A DNA stretch of 64,000 bases from Xenorhabdus indica (GCF_014467235.1 NZ_NKHP01000004.1:140351-204350); one strand, 5' to 3'; shown: positions 40,362 through 50,187, numbered from the stretch's first letter. Numbers and translations: made by a program. Notes: generated by a model from the sequence alone, not told the origin.

Positions 40362-41495
40362 TTATTTTTCACTGACCCAATATGTGCCTGCTGGCTCAAT
40401 AGCCAAGAATTTAGAATGAAGTTCTTTCAGTGTTTGCTGTGGGTCTAAATCAGCAAATTTTTCAGGATAGAACCAATTAGCAAAAACTTGGGTAACGACA
40501 ACGTTATAAGGCGAATTATAATAATGATGCCAGATAGCATGGGTACGACCTTCCTTCACTGCGGTCAGGGTATTGATACCTCTGCGTTCAGTGATAGATT
40601 TCAAACCTGCGCGGGCAATATCTGCGGAAGTCTGAGCACCCATCTGGATACCTTCACTTTTCTCACCTGGATCTTGCGCACCACTGGCGATGTAAATATA
40701 AGGATCAACAGCAATCACTTTTTCCAGGTTCATTGTACCCAGTGGCGTTGGCAGAATCTCTTTAGCGATATTTTTACCACCAGCCAGATCAATGAAATTC
40801 CCCATGTTGCCATTGCCTGCCGTACCACAGCAATCTTCGATAGAGCCTGCTCTCAGCTCAATAAATACAGAAGGTTTTTTCTCCGCGGGTATACGGTCAG
40901 TAATATCAGTGACCAGTTTCTGATTCTTTTCATAAAAATCAGCGTAAGCACTCGCTTGTTTTTCACGGTGCAGCATTTTGCCTAACATACGAATGCTTGG
41001 CAGCGTATTTTTCAATGGGTCGTTGCGGAAATCGACAAAAACAACAGGAACACCTGCTTTTTCTAATTGTTTAACCAATTCACTGTTTTTGCCTGGACCA
41101 TGACCAGATAAGCCAAAGATAGCCACATCAGGATTCAATGTCAGCACTTTTTCAGAACTGACACTATCAGCACTGGTGTTACCTATCAGCGGAATATTGT
41201 CAATTTCAGGGAATTTGGCTTTATAAACAGAGTAAGTTTGTGGGTCAAGTTTACGAAAATCCCCCTGCCAACCCGCGATACGGGCCAGAGGTTTATCTCC
41301 TTCTAATAAGGCGATGGCATGGAATAAACGACCTTCACCCAACAAGATACGATTGACTTTTTCAGGCACTTCTACAGTACGTCCAGCAACATCCGTGACT
41401 GTTTCAGCCCAAGATGCAAAACTTGTCATCATCGCAGAGCTTGCCAATAGACTGATACTCACGCCTTTCACGATTGTTTGAAATCCAAACTTCAC
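40362..41495 (-). CDS. Iron-siderophore ABC transporter substrate-binding protein
   Basis: A 377-residue periplasmic binding protein of the FecB/FhuD-like class III family. Signal peptide about 1-30 (cleavage near SWA-ET), then TDVAGRTVEVPEKVNRILL, the usual start of such proteins, and the helical-backbone region. First gene of the binding protein-permease-ATPase-receptor run, resembling yiuA. A Fur-like site is 50 bp upstream. Ligand unknown. Confidence 0.9.
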   Translation of the reverse strand: MKFGFQTIVKGVSISLLASSAMMTSFASWAETVTDVAGRTVEVPEKVNRILLGEGRLFHAIALLEGDKPLARIAGWQGDFRKLDPQTYSVYKAKFPEIDNIPLIGNTSADSVSSEKVLTLNPDVAIFGLSGHGPGKNSELVKQLEKAGVPVVFVDFRNDPLKNTLPSIRMLGKMLHREKQASAYADFYEKNQKLVTDITDRIPAEKKPSVFIELRAGSIEDCCGTAGNGNMGNFIDLAGGKNIAKEILPTPLGTMNLEKVIAVDPYIYIASGAQDPGEKSEGIQMGAQTSADIARAGLKSITERRGINTLTAVKEGRTHAIWHHYYNSPYNVVVTQVFANWFYPEKFADLDPQQTLKELHSKFLAIEPAGTYWVSEK

Positions 41496-41544
41496 TTTAG
41501 TTAGCCTCTTTATGCAATAATTTTGCCGTTAACAATAAAGCAAA

Positions 41545-41559
41545 TAAGAATAATTATCA
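41545..41559 (-). promoter_or_regulatory. Fur box upstream of the iron ABC operon
   Basis: On the minus strand TGATAATTATTCTTA matches the 7-1-7 Fur consensus (TGATAAT-N-ATTATCA) at 12 of 14 positions. It lies 50 bp before the binding-protein start codon, a normal place for iron repression. Confidence 0.7.
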
Positions 41560-41623
41560 ATGCGACTTATTCGACATATCCGAAATTTAATTGTTATAAT
41601 TTTGCTTTTATTCTATAAAAAAT

Positions 41624-41660
41624 AAAAACTGCCGATTCCATCACAGAACAGGCAGTTTTT
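41624..41660 (-). terminator. Terminator of lysP
   Basis: AAAAACTGCC (41624-41633) pairs perfectly with GGCAGTTTTT (41651-41660) over 10 bp with a 17-nt loop; T-rich sequence follows on the minus strand. Some 64 bp after the lysP stop; could work in both directions. Confidence 0.7.
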
Positions 41661-41723
41661 ATAAAATACAAATAATAATATATTAATAAAAAAGCTTCAT
41701 TCTATTGGTTTTCTATTAACAAT

Positions 41724-43211
41724 TTATTCATAATTTGTATTCTTTAATGATGGAAATTCCATCTCGCTGTATTTGACAAAACGCGTTTTCTTTTTCAGCT
41801 TATAACCAAACCAAATAATTAAGAATAATGGAATGCCGATATAAGTTGCCGTAACACCATACCAGTCTATAGTATCTTGCAGGAATGCCTGATAGTTCTG
41901 GCCCAATGTGATCAGCAAACACAGGATAAACGCAAAAATCGGCCCGATAGGAAAAAAACCGGAACGATATGGCAGTTCATTGAGATCTCGCCCTTGAGCA
42001 ATATAGCCCTTACGGAAACGATAGTGACTAATCGCAATACCAAGCCACGCAATAAAACCCGTCATACCTGAGGTATTCAACAACCACAAATATACCGTCT
42101 GGTTGCCAAACATTGAGCTGAGAAAACATAATCCCGCTACCACGGTTGTAACATAAAGCGCATTACGTGGAACACCACCTTTCGACAAATAACCAAAAAT
42201 CTTAGGCGCCTTACCTTCTCGTGCCAATGTGAACAACATGCGGGTTGAAGCATACATTCCTGAGTTCCCCGCAGATAATACAGCGGTTAAGATTACTGCG
42301 TTCATCACGGCGGCGGCTGATAACAACCCCGCATTTTCAAATACCAGTGTGAATGGGCTGACACTAATGTCCTTCACACCATTACGTAACAAACTCGGAT
42401 CTGTATAAGGAATAATTAAGCTGATAATTAAAATGGCAAACACATAGAATAATAAGATACGCCAGAATACCTTACGTACAGCACGGGGAATGTTTTTCGC
42501 GGGATCTTTTGATTCCCCTGCTGTGATACCAATAAGTTCAGTCCCCTGGAATGAAAAACCAACAATCATTGCTACCCCAATCATGGCCGCAAACCCACCA
42601 GCAAATGGTGCATCACCAATAGTCCAGTTATGCCAGCCAGCGCCTTCAGCGCCTTTCATGATACCGACAATCATCAGAATGCCGACAACAATGAAAACAA
42701 TAACTGTAGAAACTTTGATTAGAGAGAACCAATATTCCGCCTCTCCGAATCCTTTAACTGAAATAAAGTTCAACAGGAAAATCAAACTAAGGAATAAAGC
42801 ACTCCATATCCAGCCCGGTACATCCGGGAACCAATATCCCATCACCAATTGAGCAGCAACAAGGTCAACTGCTATCGTAACCGCCCAGTTGTACCAATAG
42901 TTCCACCCTAATGCGAAACCAAAGCCTTCATCAACATACTTAGAACCATAGGTGGAAAACGACCCTGATACAGGCATGTAAGCAGCCAACTCACCTAAGC
43001 TGGTCATCAGAAAATAGACCATCAGGCCGATCAGTGCATATGAAAGCAGAGCCCCACCTGGGCCGGCTTTCGAAATGGTCGCTCCAGAAGCAACAAACAA
43101 TCCTGTGCCAATTGATCCGCCAATGGCAATCATCGCCATATGTCGTGCTTTTAATTCACGGCGCAGGATTTTTGGAGCCTGATCCCGTGGCATGCTTTGT
43201 TCTTGAGACAT
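41724..43211 (-). CDS. lysP: Lysine-specific permease LysP
   Basis: Proton-driven lysine importer with 12 membrane segments; in E. coli it also restrains the pH sensor CadC. The 495-residue protein is very similar to E. coli LysP (489), for example IGGSIGTGLFVASGATISKAGPGG near residues 30-53 and LGWNYWYNWAVTIAVDLVAAQLVMGYWFP. Order lysP-yeiE-yeiH-nfo is as in E. coli. No L-box riboswitch was recognised in the 158 bp upstream. Confidence 0.97.
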   Translation of the reverse strand: MSQEQSMPRDQAPKILRRELKARHMAMIAIGGSIGTGLFVASGATISKAGPGGALLSYALIGLMVYFLMTSLGELAAYMPVSGSFSTYGSKYVDEGFGFALGWNYWYNWAVTIAVDLVAAQLVMGYWFPDVPGWIWSALFLSLIFLLNFISVKGFGEAEYWFSLIKVSTVIVFIVVGILMIVGIMKGAEGAGWHNWTIGDAPFAGGFAAMIGVAMIVGFSFQGTELIGITAGESKDPAKNIPRAVRKVFWRILLFYVFAILIISLIIPYTDPSLLRNGVKDISVSPFTLVFENAGLLSAAAVMNAVILTAVLSAGNSGMYASTRMLFTLAREGKAPKIFGYLSKGGVPRNALYVTTVVAGLCFLSSMFGNQTVYLWLLNTSGMTGFIAWLGIAISHYRFRKGYIAQGRDLNELPYRSGFFPIGPIFAFILCLLITLGQNYQAFLQDTIDWYGVTATYIGIPLFLIIWFGYKLKKKTRFVKYSEMEFPSLKNTNYE

Positions 43212-43369
43212 TCTATTCCTATATCATCGAGAATAATTTTTAGTGCGGGATTGTAACAAATCTTTGTCTCCAGAATAGCGGCGATTGGAGGTTATAAGAT
43301 ACCTTCATGATCAGCCGCTAATTATAAGCTACACGATTATATGTTATTCCATATGGCATTAAATTGATG

Positions 43370-44233
43370 CTAATGACAATAGCTCAATAATTTTTGTAAC
43401 GCGTTAGACATGTGTTTCTGTCGGTGATAAATCAGATAAAGCGTACGATAAAGTTGTAGCCCCGGTATTATTAACTCAATCAACGTGCCATTCTGTAATT
43501 GCTCCCGGACAACCCGACGCGACAAACAACTAATTCCCATTCCATACTGAACGGCATGTTTGATCGCTTCCGAATTGCCTAATTCCATTGCAATATTGAA
43601 GCGGGGCATCTGCGAGAACAGAAGATGGTCGAGAACTTCTCTTGTTCCTGAGCCTTTCTCTCTTAATATCCAGGGTGCCTTAATCAGATCTTCCACCGTC
43701 AAATTAGCGTTTGCCAGCGGGCTTCCTGGTGAGGAGAAAACAATCAGTTCATCTTTCATCCACGGTTGACTAATTAATTCAGGATTGTGACATAACCCTT
43801 CAATCAAGCCCAAATCGACCCGGAATTCCACAACCGACTTTATAACATCTTCAGTGTTACTGATATTCAATTCCAATGGTGTATCAGGATAATCCTGACG
43901 GTATTTCGCCAGCATTTCAGGCAACATATAGTTACCAATCGTACTACTGGCTGCTAGTCGCAGTGCTCCCAAGTCTAATTTGAAAAGCTGCTCCACCTCA
44001 CCAGCCTGTTCAAGCAGTGCCAATGCTTTAGGGTAGAGCAAACGACCATGCTCATTAGTAACCAGTCGTTTTCCTACTCTGTCAAAAAGCTGCACACCCA
44101 ACTGCCCTTCAAGATCGGTTAACGAAGCACTGACCGCAGATTGTGATAACGCTAATTGTTGAGAAGCCTGTGTCGTTGAACCACTTTTCAGAACTTCTGC
44201 AAAAATCTCCAGCTGTCTCAGAGTGATACGCAT
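43370..44233 (-). CDS. yeiE: LysR-family regulator YeiE
   Basis: A 287-residue LysR-type regulator with an N-terminal helix-turn-helix (about 18-37, [20 protein letters not shown]) and the effector-binding domain (about 88-285). Nearly every segment matches E. coli YeiE, including [16 protein letters not shown] and [22 protein letters not shown]. YeiE has been linked to sulfite response and to flagellar control in enterobacteria. It is divergent from yeiH, a common arrangement for a LysR protein and its target. Confidence 0.95.
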   Translation of the reverse strand: MRITLRQLEIFAEVLKSGSTTQASQQLALSQSAVSASLTDLEGQLGVQLFDRVGKRLVTNEHGRLLYPKALALLEQAGEVEQLFKLDLGALRLAASSTIGNYMLPEMLAKYRQDYPDTPLELNISNTEDVIKSVVEFRVDLGLIEGLCHNPELISQPWMKDELIVFSSPGSPLANANLTVEDLIKAPWILREKGSGTREVLDHLLFSQMPRFNIAMELGNSEAIKHAVQYGMGISCLSRRVVREQLQNGTLIELIIPGLQLYRTLYLIYHRQKHMSNALQKLLSYCH

Positions 44234-44424
44234 ATGGCCTCGCGGGAAGCAAAAAATAAAATGATAAGATAATCTTGATTTTAGACACTATTACGCAACT
44301 TAACAAAAGTCACCTTCAATCAATCTAATTTACTGGTTAAACATATAAAAATAATCAATTTTAATAATTAAATTATTTGCTATATGCTTATTCCCAAAAT
44401 ACATAAGTAATACGAGTGGCAATA

Positions 44425-45507
44425 ATGTCTGAAAGTAAAATTGATGCAACTGGCACAGCTACCCGCCACCCTGCACTATATTTCATTCCCGGAATTGTAT
44501 TAACTGTAATACTGACAACAATTGCCACTTATCTGAGTCATATCCCATGGTTTACCAAGCTGGGACTCAGTGTTTTGACCATCGCAATTCTGCTAGGGAT
44601 TATTGTCGGAAATACGCTATGCCCTTTATTAGAATCAACTTGTGGCAAAGGGGTCCATTTCGCCAAACACTATCTGTTGAGAGCAGGTATTATTCTTTAT
44701 GGTTTTCGATTGACATTCCAGCAAATCACCGATGTTGGCGTAACAGGCATCTTGATTGATGTTGCTATGCTATCCTCTACTTTTTTTATTGCATTATGGC
44801 TTGGGCACGTTTTTTTCAGAATGGATAGCCAAACAATCATACTGATTGGTGCAGGAAGCAGTATTTGTGGTGCCGCTGCGGTTATGGCTACTGAACCTGT
44901 CGTTAAAGCCTCTTCCGATAAAGTCAGCGTTGCCATTTCTACAGTTGTGATATTCGGCACACTTGCCATCTTTATTTATCCCTGGTTTTATCAAATTAAC
45001 ATCCAACATCAGTGGTTCTCTTTTTCTCAAACAGAATTTGGCATGTTTTCCGGCTCTACCATTCATGAAGTTGCCCAAGTCGTTGCTGTTGGTCATACAC
45101 AAGGAAATGATGCTGAAAATACGGCCGTTATCAGCAAAATGATCCGCGTTATGATGTTGGCTCCCTTTTTATTACTGCTTTCTGGTTATATTAGTCGCAC
45201 AAAAGCTAAAAACTGTGCCAACGATCATGGAAAAGCGTCAATTACCATTCCATGGTTTGCAGTATTTTTTATTATTACAGCAGGTTTCAATTCTCTCCAG
45301 TTATTACCTGCATCCATTGTCAGTCATATCATTATCGTTGATACTATCATGCTAACAATGGCTATGGTTGCTTTAGGATTAACAACCCATGCCAGCGCAA
45401 TTCGTCAGGCTGGTACCAAACCTATTTTGTTAGCCCTCCTTTTGTTTATCTGGTTGATGGTTGGGGGACTAATTATTAATAAAAGCATTCATTATTTATT
45501 TGGTTAA
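44425..45507 (+). CDS. yeiH: YeiH/UPF0324 family membrane protein (putative sulfate exporter family)
   Basis: A 360-residue membrane protein with about ten segments; contains LRAGIILYGFRLTFQQI, IGAGSSICGAAAVMATEPVVKA and STIHEVAQVVAVGH, all diagnostic of the family. Divergent from yeiE. I chose ATG 44425; the frame opens three codons earlier at a GTG that looks like part of the ribosome-binding region. The transported substrate is not firmly known; a role in sulfite or sulfonate export is proposed. Confidence 0.92.
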   Translation: MSESKIDATGTATRHPALYFIPGIVLTVILTTIATYLSHIPWFTKLGLSVLTIAILLGIIVGNTLCPLLESTCGKGVHFAKHYLLRAGIILYGFRLTFQQITDVGVTGILIDVAMLSSTFFIALWLGHVFFRMDSQTIILIGAGSSICGAAAVMATEPVVKASSDKVSVAISTVVIFGTLAIFIYPWFYQINIQHQWFSFSQTEFGMFSGSTIHEVAQVVAVGHTQGNDAENTAVISKMIRVMMLAPFLLLLSGYISRTKAKNCANDHGKASITIPWFAVFFIITAGFNSLQLLPASIVSHIIIVDTIMLTMAMVALGLTTHASAIRQAGTKPILLALLLFIWLMVGGLIINKSIHYLFG

Positions 45508-45632
45508 CATTATTTTCCCAAAAGTTCGGCTTTATATTTCAGATGCTGCTCTACTATCTGGGTTCATGCTTTACAGAATTTCATTAACAACAAGAACAAT
45601 GCATAATTAATGAAACAAAACAGGAGAAAGAT

Positions 45633-46475
45633 ATGAAATTTGTTGGAGCCCATGTGAGCGCTGCTGGTGGTGTTGATCAAGCTGTAATTCGAGCTCATGA
45701 ATTAAAAGCAACCGCTTTTGCACTGTTCACGAAAAATCAACGCCAATGGAATGCCCCACCTTTATCAACAGAAGTGATTGATAAATTTAAAGCTAATTGT
45801 GAGCACTACGGCTACGGCAGCCGACAAATTCTTCCTCATGACAGCTATCTGATTAATCTAGGACACCCTGAAGCAGAAGGGCTGGAAAAATCCCGCGCTG
45901 CATTTCTTGACGAAATGCGGCGTTGTGAACTGTTAGGTATTGATTTACTTAACTTTCACCCCGGTAGTCATCTTAATAAAATTGATATTGATAAGTGCCT
46001 TGCGCGTATTGCTGAATCTATCAATATTGTGTTAGAAAAAACACAAGGTGTAACGGCTGTGATTGAAAATACTGCCGGACAAGGAACCAATCTTGGTTTT
46101 AAATTCGAACAGTTAGCTGCCATTATTGAGGGTATCGAAGATAAAAGCCGGGTTGGTGTTTGCATTGATACCTGCCACGCTTTTGCAGCAGGCTATGATT
46201 TACGTACCGAGAAAGATTGCGATGCCACATTTAAAGCATTCGATGAAATTGTAGGATTCAAATACCTGCGAGCCATGCACCTTAATGATGCCAAAAGCGA
46301 ATTCTCCAGCCGTGTTGACCGCCATCACAGCCTTGGTGAAGGAAACATTGGTAAAACACCTTTCAGCTATATCATGAAGGATAACCGTTTCAATGGCATT
46401 CCAATGGTACTTGAAACGATCAATCCAGATATTTGGGATCAAGAAATTGCCTGGTTAAAATCACAGAAAATTTGA
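45633..46475 (+). CDS. nfo: Endonuclease IV
   Basis: AP endonuclease and 3'-repair diesterase of base-excision repair. The 280-residue TIM-barrel protein has the family signatures [32 protein letters not shown] and HLNDAKSE, which supply the three-zinc site. It ends 15 bp inside the 3' end of the convergent fruK. Confidence 0.97.
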   Translation: MKFVGAHVSAAGGVDQAVIRAHELKATAFALFTKNQRQWNAPPLSTEVIDKFKANCEHYGYGSRQILPHDSYLINLGHPEAEGLEKSRAAFLDEMRRCELLGIDLLNFHPGSHLNKIDIDKCLARIAESINIVLEKTQGVTAVIENTAGQGTNLGFKFEQLAAIIEGIEDKSRVGVCIDTCHAFAAGYDLRTEKDCDATFKAFDEIVGFKYLRAMHLNDAKSEFSSRVDRHHSLGEGNIGKTPFSYIMKDNRFNGIPMVLETINPDIWDQEIAWLKSQKI

Positions 46476-47414
46476 TTGCCTGACAGAAGTCAGCTTGATC
46501 TTTGACATCATTGATGCCAATTCAGTTCGGCTTCTGATCCCTACATTCGGCTGGCCAACCGTCAGTGCAGAGACGGCGGTTGCCAGACGCAATGTATGTT
46601 CACTGGATTCACGCATCAATAAGCCGTAAACCAACCCACCAACCATTGAGTCTCCCGCACCAACTGTACTGATCACTTCACAATATGGTGGCTTTGCCAG
46701 CCATGCACCAGAAGCATTAACCCACAATGCTCCCTGCTCTCCTAATGAAATAACAACATGCGCAATCCCTTTATGACGCAATGTATGAGCCGCATCAATT
46801 ATGCTATCCAAATCAGGCAAAGGCTTACCCACCCAAGTTTCTAATTCATGACGATTGGGTTTTACCAACCAAGGAGTTGCCTTAAGCCCTGCCACAAATG
46901 CTTCCCGACTGCTGTCAAAGATAATACAAGGGCAACATTGCTGTAATCGTTTCATCCAGTCCGTAAAAGACTCTGGAGAAACACCTTCCGGTAAGCTGCC
47001 ACTAACCACGACCATATCAAACTGCCCTAGCCATGAAAGAGAATCATCAATAAATTGATTCCACTCCTCTTCTGTTACATGGAAACCTGAAAAATTAAAA
47101 TCCGTTACATCACCATGTTTTTCTGTCAGTTTCACATTGATACGTGTTCTGCCAGAAACTAAATGGAAACGATTGTTCATTTGGTTCTCATTGAAAAAAT
47201 GTTGAAAACCTTCCTGATTTTCCTTTCCCAGAAAACCACTAACTGTGACATCAATACCCAAATCGCGCAGTACCTTTGCAACGTTATTCCCTTTACCAGC
47301 AGCATGTAGCCCTGCTGTCTTTACGCGATTAACGGTTCCCTTAACAATATCTGGACACAGGCCAACTAAATCATAAGCTGGATTTAAAGTTATTGCGGCA
47401 ACTCGACGGCTCAT
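46461..47414 (-). CDS. fruK: 1-phosphofructokinase FruK
   Basis: PfkB-family kinase that converts fructose 1-phosphate to fructose 1,6-bisphosphate. The 317-residue protein is very close to E. coli FruK (312), with [15 protein letters not shown] near 36-50 and the catalytic GAGDS at 252-256 (base Asp255). In E. coli fruK lies between fruB and fruA, the fructose PTS genes; neither is here. An apparent Cra operator lies 72 bp upstream. The gene looks intact; its substrate source is unclear unless a fructose transporter is encoded elsewhere. Confidence 0.95.
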   Translation of the reverse strand: MSRRVAAITLNPAYDLVGLCPDIVKGTVNRVKTAGLHAAGKGNNVAKVLRDLGIDVTVSGFLGKENQEGFQHFFNENQMNNRFHLVSGRTRINVKLTEKHGDVTDFNFSGFHVTEEEWNQFIDDSLSWLGQFDMVVVSGSLPEGVSPESFTDWMKRLQQCCPCIIFDSSREAFVAGLKATPWLVKPNRHELETWVGKPLPDLDSIIDAAHTLRHKGIAHVVISLGEQGALWVNASGAWLAKPPYCEVISTVGAGDSMVGGLVYGLLMRESSEHTLRLATAVSALTVGQPNVGIRSRTELASMMSKIKLTSVRQSNFL

Positions 47415-47485
47415 CTTGCCCAGTTTCTCCTGAATAAATAATCATAAATCATATTAAAATTCCTCTACTATTTATAACATCAAAA

Positions 47486-47500
47486 TTGAATCGTTTCAGT
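47486..47500 (-). promoter_or_regulatory. Cra (FruR) operator-like site upstream of fruK
   Basis: TTGAATCGTTTCAGT on the plus strand contains TGAATCGTTTCA, matching the Cra consensus TGAAWCGWTTCA closely. It lies 72 bp upstream of the fruK start, where Cra represses fruBKA in E. coli and is relieved by fructose 1-phosphate. Confidence 0.65.
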
Positions 47501-47733
47501 TAAAATTACTATTAGAATGATCATTAACAAAGTAATAACGTATGTCAGTTGTTGTAGGAGTCGGTATCATCATTATTGTGACCAATTAATTTTGCTGCAA
47601 TCTCAATAATCTTCCTGATCCCCATTTCGAAGCCAGTCGTACTGCTATTAAACTGTGACAAGAGAAAAAATTCTATTTATCTATTTGATAAATTGGTTCT
47701 CTATCAGTGTATGCAGAATAAAACAACCGCTAT

Positions 47734-47759
47734 TTGCACATTCCCATTGCACATTCCCA
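47734..47759. repeat. 13-bp tandem duplication upstream of mtr
   Basis: TTGCACATTCCCA occurs twice in direct succession (47734-47746 and 47747-47759), ending 10 bp before the mtr -35 box. It may be a simple duplication or a doubled activator site. Confidence 0.7.
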
Positions 47760-47769
47760 TAAATAACTG

Positions 47770-47798
47770 TTTACACATGTCATTCATTAATGTATCGT
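47770..47798 (+). promoter_or_regulatory. Promoter of mtr
   Basis: TTTACA at 47770-47775 and TATCGT at 47793-47798 are separated by 17 bp. The predicted start leaves a leader of about 35 nt before the mtr ATG, which has GGAG at 47831-47834. Confidence 0.55.
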
Positions 47799-47810
47799 CG
47801 CGCTAGTACA
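47791..47810 (+). promoter_or_regulatory. TrpR operator-like site over the mtr promoter
   Basis: The segment starts TGTA and ends GCTAGTACA, with CTAGTACA matching the TrpR operator half-site. It covers the -10 box. By memory it agrees with the E. coli mtr operator at about 13 of 20 positions. In E. coli mtr is repressed by TrpR with tryptophan. Confidence 0.5.
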
Positions 47811-47839
47811 AAGGTAACACTGATTCATCAGGAGTCTAT

Positions 47840-49084
47840 ATGACCATTGAGGTAACGCAAAATTTGAAACGCCCTTCCATATTAGGCGGAGCCATGATCA
47901 TTGCTGGTACTGCCGTCGGTGCTGGTATGTTCTCCATTCCCATTGTCACCTCTGGGGTATGGTTTATAGGATCGATAATTTTGCTGATATACACTTGGGT
48001 TTGTATCTATTTCTCCAGCCTGATGATTTTGGAAGCCAATATGAATTACCCCAGTGGAGCCAGTTTCCACACCATTACAAAAGAATTACTGGGGAAAGGC
48101 TGGAATACACTCACTGGGTTATCTATTACCTTTGTTTTATATATTCTGACTTACGCCTATATTTCAGCCGGTGGCTCAATTATTCTGCGTAACTTAAAAG
48201 ATATTATTCCCTTGTCACAAACCGGGACAGGTCTTATTTTCTCATTTATTGTTGCCTTTATTGTTTGGTTATCAACCAAAGCAGTCGATCGCTTAAGCAC
48301 TATTTTAATCGGTGGCATGACAATCACATTTATCATGTCAGTGGGAGGTATGTTTACGGAAGTGAAATCTGCTATTTTGTTTGATCATGCAAATACTGAA
48401 ACCAGTTACTTACCTTATGCTTTCATGGCTCTGCCATATTTACTGACGTCATTTGGTTATCATGGCAACGTTCCGGGGTTAGTGAAATACTATAATAAAG
48501 ATGTCAAAGCCGTTGCACGCAGTTTGCTCTATGGCTCTTTGATTGCACTGACTATTTACATTTTGTGGCAGTATGCCATTCAGGGAAATATTCCCCGTGA
48601 AGCATTCAAACAGATTATTGCTGATGGCGGTAACGTTAGTGACTTACTGAACCAAATGGATAGTACATCCGACAATGCAACAATAAACCAGCTATTAAAT
48701 GCCTTTTCATATATGGCATTATCCAGCTCATTTTTAGGTGTATCTCTCGGTTTATTTGATTACCTGGCTGACTTTTTCGGATTTGATGATAGCAAAACGG
48801 GGCGTTTAAAAACGGCTTTAGTAACATTTATTCCGCCTACTGTGCTGGCATTATTCTTTCCAAATGGTTTCCTGTATGCGATTGGTTTTGCAGGATTGGC
48901 AGCAACTATTTGGGCCGTTATCGTACCAGCACTTATGGCCCGAGCCAGCCGCCAGCGTTATCCACAAGCCACCTATCGTACCCCTGGTGGTAACTTCCTG
49001 ATAACATTTATTATCCTGTTTGGTTTAATAAATGCAGTAGTTCATATCTTCTCTTTATTTGATCTGTTACCTGCCTACCGCTGA
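47840..49084 (+). CDS. mtr: Tryptophan-specific permease Mtr
   Basis: A 414-residue aromatic amino acid permease (HAAAP family) with 11 membrane segments, the same length as E. coli Mtr. The family start ILGGAMIIAGTAVGAGMFSIP, SFGYHGNVPGLVKYY and SSSFLGVSLGLFDYLADFFGFDDS are visible. Tryptophan specificity is inferred from overall similarity to Mtr rather than TyrP or TnaB, and from the TrpR-like operator. It stands alone, at a location where E. coli has fruBKA-setB. Confidence 0.88.
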   Translation: MTIEVTQNLKRPSILGGAMIIAGTAVGAGMFSIPIVTSGVWFIGSIILLIYTWVCIYFSSLMILEANMNYPSGASFHTITKELLGKGWNTLTGLSITFVLYILTYAYISAGGSIILRNLKDIIPLSQTGTGLIFSFIVAFIVWLSTKAVDRLSTILIGGMTITFIMSVGGMFTEVKSAILFDHANTETSYLPYAFMALPYLLTSFGYHGNVPGLVKYYNKDVKAVARSLLYGSLIALTIYILWQYAIQGNIPREAFKQIIADGGNVSDLLNQMDSTSDNATINQLLNAFSYMALSSSFLGVSLGLFDYLADFFGFDDSKTGRLKTALVTFIPPTVLALFFPNGFLYAIGFAGLAATIWAVIVPALMARASRQRYPQATYRTPGGNFLITFIILFGLINAVVHIFSLFDLLPAYR

Positions 49085-49100
49085 CTTTTCGTTTCCCTCT

Positions 49101-49127
49101 GCCCTGGTATTTTAACCGGGGCTTTCA
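49101..49127 (+). terminator. Terminator of mtr
   Basis: GCCCTGG and CCGGGGC pair over 7 bp including one wobble, with an 8-nt AT loop, followed by TTTCATTC, 17 bp after the mtr stop. Confidence 0.6.
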
Positions 49128-49218
49128 TTCACCTCTTGCCTAATTCACTGACTGCGAGTAGTTTTGTCGCCACCTTAACATTCATTCCACTATTACCCTG
49201 TTTTTACGGAAGGTATTT

Positions 49219-49791
49219 ATGGCTAAAGCCAATGAAATTAAACGCGGAACCGCGATCAGCCACAACGGAAAGTTATTATTAGTCAAAGATATCGATATTC
49301 AATCACCCAGCGCACGCGGTGCCAGCACACTGTATAAGATGCGTTTTACTGATATTCGCACTGGTCAAAAAGTGGAAGAACGTTTCAAAGGTGATGATAT
49401 TCTCGAAACAATTACACTAACCCGCCGCAGTGTCAGCTTCTCATATATTGATGGTGACGAATATATTTTCATGGATGATGAGGACTTCACCCCTTATCAC
49501 TTTAAAAAAGAGCAAATTGAAGAAGAACTTTTGTTCATTCCAGATGAAGGTCTGCCAGGAATGCAAGTTATGACAATGGATGGCCAACTACTCGCTCTGG
49601 AATTACCACAAACTGTCGATATGATTATTGAAGAAACCGCACCGGGAATTAAAGGCGCATCAGCAAGTGCCCGCACAAAACCAGCCAGAATGAGTACAGG
49701 GCTGACGATCCAAGTTCCTGAGTATCTCAGCTCAGGGGAAAAAATCCGTATTCATATTGCAGAACGCCGTTATATGGGACGTTGCGATTAA
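49219..49791 (+). CDS. efpL: Elongation factor P-like protein EfpL (YeiP)
   Basis: Paralogue of elongation factor P that relieves ribosome stalling at proline-containing and some other motifs. The 190-residue protein has the three OB/KOW domains of EF-P; the tip loop reads SPSARGAST with Arg33 in place of the modified lysine of EF-P, as in E. coli YeiP. The C-terminal IAERRYMGR is also typical. Preceded by a good GGAAGG ribosome-binding site. Confidence 0.95.
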   Translation: MAKANEIKRGTAISHNGKLLLVKDIDIQSPSARGASTLYKMRFTDIRTGQKVEERFKGDDILETITLTRRSVSFSYIDGDEYIFMDDEDFTPYHFKKEQIEEELLFIPDEGLPGMQVMTMDGQLLALELPQTVDMIIEETAPGIKGASASARTKPARMSTGLTIQVPEYLSSGEKIRIHIAERRYMGRCD

Positions 49792-49818
49792 TTCTATAGT
49801 TTTTATATCCTCTATATA

Positions 49819-49856
49819 TAAGTTGCTCTTTTATCGAATAAGAAAAGAGCAACTTA
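49819..49856. terminator. Bidirectional terminator between efpL and the pilin-like ORF
   Basis: TAAGTTGCTCTTTT (49819-49832) and AAAAGAGCAACTTA (49843-49856) pair perfectly over 14 bp with a 10-nt loop. It lies between convergent genes, 27 bp past efpL. Confidence 0.75.
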
Positions 49857-49869
49857 TTACCAATTTAAA

Positions 49870-50187
49870 TTAAAAGTAATCAACATGAATGATCGCCAAA
49901 CGTTTTTTATTATCAGTCCACTTCACTCTGGAAACACCTATATTTCCGGGAAGTATGACATCCCCTGTTTTTTTTGTTTTGTACATTGGAACAATTTGCT
50001 TTACAGTGATATTTTTTCCTAATCGGTAGCAGGAAATATTAGCCTGAGTATTTGATACCACCACTTGACATCCCGGATCAACAATAGAGCCTGAAAATTG
50101 TATCTGTCCACTGATAGGTTGTGCATGTCCATAAGAAATCCATGAAAACAACAAACAGCTAATTAATAGTTTAAGATAATTTTGCAT
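49870..50187 (-). CDS. Small exported pilin-like protein (fimbrial fragment or mini-pilin)
   Basis: A 105-residue protein with a signal peptide (about 1-22, cleavage near GHA-QP). The mature part starts SGQIQFSGSIVDPGCQV and has a second Cys in ANISCYRLG, and ends AIIHVDYF, all features of type 1 pilins (N-terminal strand, disulfide, C-terminal beta-zipper). At about 83 mature residues it is far shorter than a normal pilin (about 150), as if the middle were deleted. The start is ATG 50187 with GAGG 5 nt upstream. No usher or chaperone gene is near. Confidence 0.55.
   Translation of the reverse strand: MQNYLKLLISCLLFSWISYGHAQPISGQIQFSGSIVDPGCQVVVSNTQANISCYRLGKNITVKQIVPMYKTKKTGDVILPGNIGVSRVKWTDNKKRLAIIHVDYF

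Larger units (their letters stand above)
47415..47839. other. Intergenic region between fruK and mtr
   Basis: 425 bp divergent region. It contains a Cra-like site on the fruK side and, on the mtr side, a 13-bp tandem repeat, a promoter and a TrpR-like operator. The fruB gene that precedes fruK in E. coli is missing, with no recognisable remnant. Confidence 0.6.

Noticed and set aside
43212..43369. L-box (lysine riboswitch) before lysP
   Set aside because: The leader is short and lacks the conserved multi-helix lysine riboswitch pattern.
47542..47589. 15-codon hydrophobic ORF (MSVVVGVGIIII...) between fruK and mtr
   Set aside because: No Shine-Dalgarno and no promoter pairing; too short to separate from chance.
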